This document shows positions 39,927 through 41,266 of a stretch of DNA of 41,266 bases, piece by piece. Where the stretch lies: contig JAJFUR010000036.1 in the NCBI GenBank assembly GCA_021372335.1, positions 1 to 41,266 on the forward strand. The letters are read 5' to 3'. This stretch comes from Methanobacteriota archaeon. Its GTDB lineage: Archaea > Thermoplasmatota > Thermoplasmata > Methanomassiliicoccales > UBA472. Every line of letters starts with the position of its first letter. Position 1 is the stretch's first letter. The notes below the pieces were generated by a model, which saw only the letters and a program-made list of their open reading frames with translations, did no database searches and was not told where the DNA came from. The position numbers and the translations under genes were made by a program.

Positions 39927-40072
39927 TCGGGACCGTATCTTCCAGGGAATATAAACGAGATCGCTGAGGCAGGGCCGCGCCTGATGCTTTAGAACATAAT
40001 GGAGAAAGGGGCCGTCGTCCTCTTAGGAGCGGCGGAGAGCGGCCATCGCGGGCCGGAAGGCCTGAGGAATGC

Positions 40073-40177
40073 CTATTTCTTCTTCCCCTTCGCCGGGGCG
40101 GCCTTGTCGGCAGCGGCCGCCTTCTTCTCCTCGTTCCTTCTCTTCTGCTTCTGCAGGTCCTTCTTGGACATCGCCAT
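40073..40177 (-). CDS. Very small Lys/Ala-rich basic protein (34 residues)
   Basis: The minus strand from ATG 40177 reads MAMSKKDLQKQKRRNEEKK, then AAAADKAAPAKGKKK and a TAG stop. The start lies 6 nt after the DNA glycosylase stop, with GTGAGG as a ribosome site, so it is the second gene of that unit. Composition resembles basic tails of nucleic-acid-binding proteins. It is too short for a domain call. The tidy operon position and uniform Lys codon use (AAG) favour a real gene, yet chance is not excluded. Confidence 0.5.
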   Translation of the reverse strand: MAMSKKDLQKQKRRNEEKKAAAADKAAPAKGKKK

Positions 40178-40183
40178 GGGCCC

Positions 40184-40849
40184 TCACATCGGCGGACCCC
40201 TACTTAACGATGATCGTCGTACCGCCTTCCTGGAGACCCCGGGGCCGTTCCGTTCCTGGTCCAGTTCCCAAATGTATAACGAGGCGACCGTGCCATACGG
40301 GGAGTAGGTCTGCCGGATCCTCAGGAAGTCCTCCCTGCTCAGCCCCTCCGATCCGTAGAGGGTGGCCATCCCCCGGCGGATGGCAAGGTCCCCCCAGCTC
40401 ACCACGTCCTTCCGGCCCAGGGAGAAGATGAGCATCATCTCCGCGGTCCATTCCCCTATCCCGCGGAGGGAGCGGAGGGCCCTCACCACCTCCTCGTCCG
40501 TCATGGAACGGAGGGCGTTGAGGTCCAAATCCCCACTGAGGCAGGCGTCCGCTATTCCCTTTATATACTCGGCCTTGCGGAGGGACGTTCCGCACGATCG
40601 TATGTCCTGGGGGCTGGCCTTCGACAGCCCTTCGGGGGTGATCTCGAAGCGCTCGCACATCCGACCCATGACCGTGGCCGCGGCCTTCCCCGAGACCTGC
40701 TGGCCCACCACGCTCGTCACGAGGCCTGTGAATAGGTCGGGGTACAGCTCAGCGTTGAGCATTCCCATGCGCTCGATGACCTCGCCCAGCCTCATGTCCC
40801 GGCGTCGCAGATGACCGATCTCCTCCTGGCCGTACTCAAAGTAAAGCAT
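40184..40849 (-). CDS. HhH-GPD DNA glycosylase (DNA-3-methyladenine glycosylase II type)
   Basis: The 221-residue product matches the AlkA/HhH-GPD superfamily: FTGLVTSVVGQQVSGKAAATV (N-terminal helices), LRSLRGIGEWTAEMMLIFSLG (helix-hairpin-helix, about residues 120-140) and DVVSWGDLAIRRGMATLYG with the catalytic Asp, then YSPYGTVASLYIWEL. It removes alkylated bases in base-excision repair. ATG 40849 gives MLYFEYGQEEI and the family length; an in-frame TTG at 40945 would add 32 atypical residues but lies nearer to a TATA-like TTATATGG at 40961-40968. Confidence 0.9.
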   Translation of the reverse strand: MLYFEYGQEEIGHLRRRDMRLGEVIERMGMLNAELYPDLFTGLVTSVVGQQVSGKAAATVMGRMCERFEITPEGLSKASPQDIRSCGTSLRKAEYIKGIADACLSGDLDLNALRSMTDEEVVRALRSLRGIGEWTAEMMLIFSLGRKDVVSWGDLAIRRGMATLYGSEGLSREDFLRIRQTYSPYGTVASLYIWELDQERNGPGVSRKAVRRSSLSRGPPM

Positions 40850-41118
40850 TGGCGTCCCGCCCCCGTTCCCTGGGCCGCGTTCGGGAGGGCGTCCGTCGAT
40901 TCGAATAGGGAGACATCCCTCCTTGGTGCTCAAGGCCGCTTCCAATAGCTATTTTTGCCATATAAGAGCGCTGTTTGCCGGGATCCGATCCCTTCATGCA
41001 CGGGAACGCCGTCGATGGCCGCGGGCAGCGGCATCCGCCCTTCCAGAGCCCGGGTCTCGCCCAGTGGCGGAAGGCCCTTCGTATGGGCGTTCCGATGCGC
41101 TGTCGTCCTTTGGGCGGA

Positions 41119-41266
41119 TCACTTGAGCAGGCCCGCCGCCTTCAGCTCCTCGGTGATCTTGTCGACCGCTGCGCCCACGTCCTCCACGTGCTTGGCGCCG
41201 GTGCACACCAGCTTGCCGGAGCCGAACAGCAGGACGACGACCTTCGGGGAGTCCAGGCGGTAGACG
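41119..41266 (-). CDS. tbp: TATA-binding protein, C-terminal fragment (N-terminus outside window)
   Basis: The minus strand from the right edge gives VYRLDSPKVVVLLFGSGK, then LVCTGAKHVEDVGAAVDKI and a short helical tail ending LKAAGLLK. This is the end of the second TBP repeat, with the DNA-contacting FGSGKLVCTGAK strand pair. About 48 of about 180 residues are present. TBP starts transcription at the TATA boxes seen throughout the window. Confidence 0.93.
   Translation of the reverse strand, partial: VYRLDSPKVVVLLFGSGKLVCTGAKHVEDVGAAVDKITEELKAAGLLK

Noticed and set aside
40930-41034. Minus-strand 34-codon frame MPLPAAIDGVPVHEG... between tbp and the glycosylase gene
   Set aside because: It has a GGAAGGGCGG site before ATG but runs across the probable glycosylase TATA box and shows no protein-like pattern; support is too thin.

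Overview
The window reads as high-GC archaeal chromosome, most likely a methyl-reducing methanogen of the Thermoplasmata (Methanomassiliicoccales-like). The archaeal markers are TATA-binding protein, NOB1, exosome Csl4, isoprenoid lipid enzymes, TTTAWATA-type TATA boxes about 26-30 nt before start codons (often giving leaderless mRNAs) and GGTGATC-type ribosome sites. The methanogen markers are a gene for methanogenesis marker protein 11 and a complete Fpo/Nuo-like complex whose cluster carries no FpoF/FpoO input module. The lineage is inferred; no 16S, mcr or mtr gene lies in the window.

Layout. 1-2853 (minus): a redox operon of two HdrA-like proteins, which together look like one HdrA cut up and rearranged, followed by an MvhD-like protein that runs off the left edge. 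3013-4426 (plus): NodB-type deacetylase and a DUF3786 protein. 4410-7089: divergent fhs and folD (tetrahydrofolate C1 metabolism). 7119-9194: RNA 2'-phosphotransferase, a small membrane protein, a DUF2797 protein. 9238-12035: mmp11, an intact IS481-type insertion sequence with a perfect 15-bp target duplication in the last codons of mmp11, then a cis-prenyltransferase. 12088-15867: B12-binding radical SAM protein, geranylgeranyl reductase, geranylgeranyl diphosphate synthase.

15973-26061 (minus): the fpo operon, transcribed A-B-C-D-H-I-J-J-K-L-M-N with overlapping or tightly spaced genes and one TATA box before fpoA. FpoI carries four ferredoxin-type Cys motifs instead of the usual two, which could be the electron entry site of a complex without FpoF. 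26374-30702: proC, nob1, a small CxxC protein, a ThiI-like PP-loop enzyme without THUMP domain, a short coiled-coil protein apparently starting at CTG, csl4, a METTL5-like methylase and an HTH-CBS regulator. 31162-34702: a three-gene archaeal glutamate synthase (glxB-glxD-glxC) behind a 400-bp AT-rich regulatory region with a perfect 8-1-8 palindrome, convergent with an Lrp regulator. 35263-41266: G3E GTPase, Cys-rich winged-helix regulator, zinc-ribbon membrane protein, M29 aminopeptidase, ABC ATPase, a tiny Lys-rich protein, an HhH-GPD DNA glycosylase, and the C-terminus of TBP.

How the genes work together: the HdrA/MvhD-like proteins and Fpo complex handle electron transfer and ion pumping; the prenyl enzymes supply membrane lipid and dolichol-type chains; Fhs/FolD supply biosynthetic C1 units; glx supplies glutamate. 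No tRNA, rRNA or CRISPR array was seen. The most noteworthy points are the doubled FpoI, the fragmented HdrA pair with no normal start codon, the fresh IS insertion that rewrites the C-terminus of mmp11, and several unannotated small genes.
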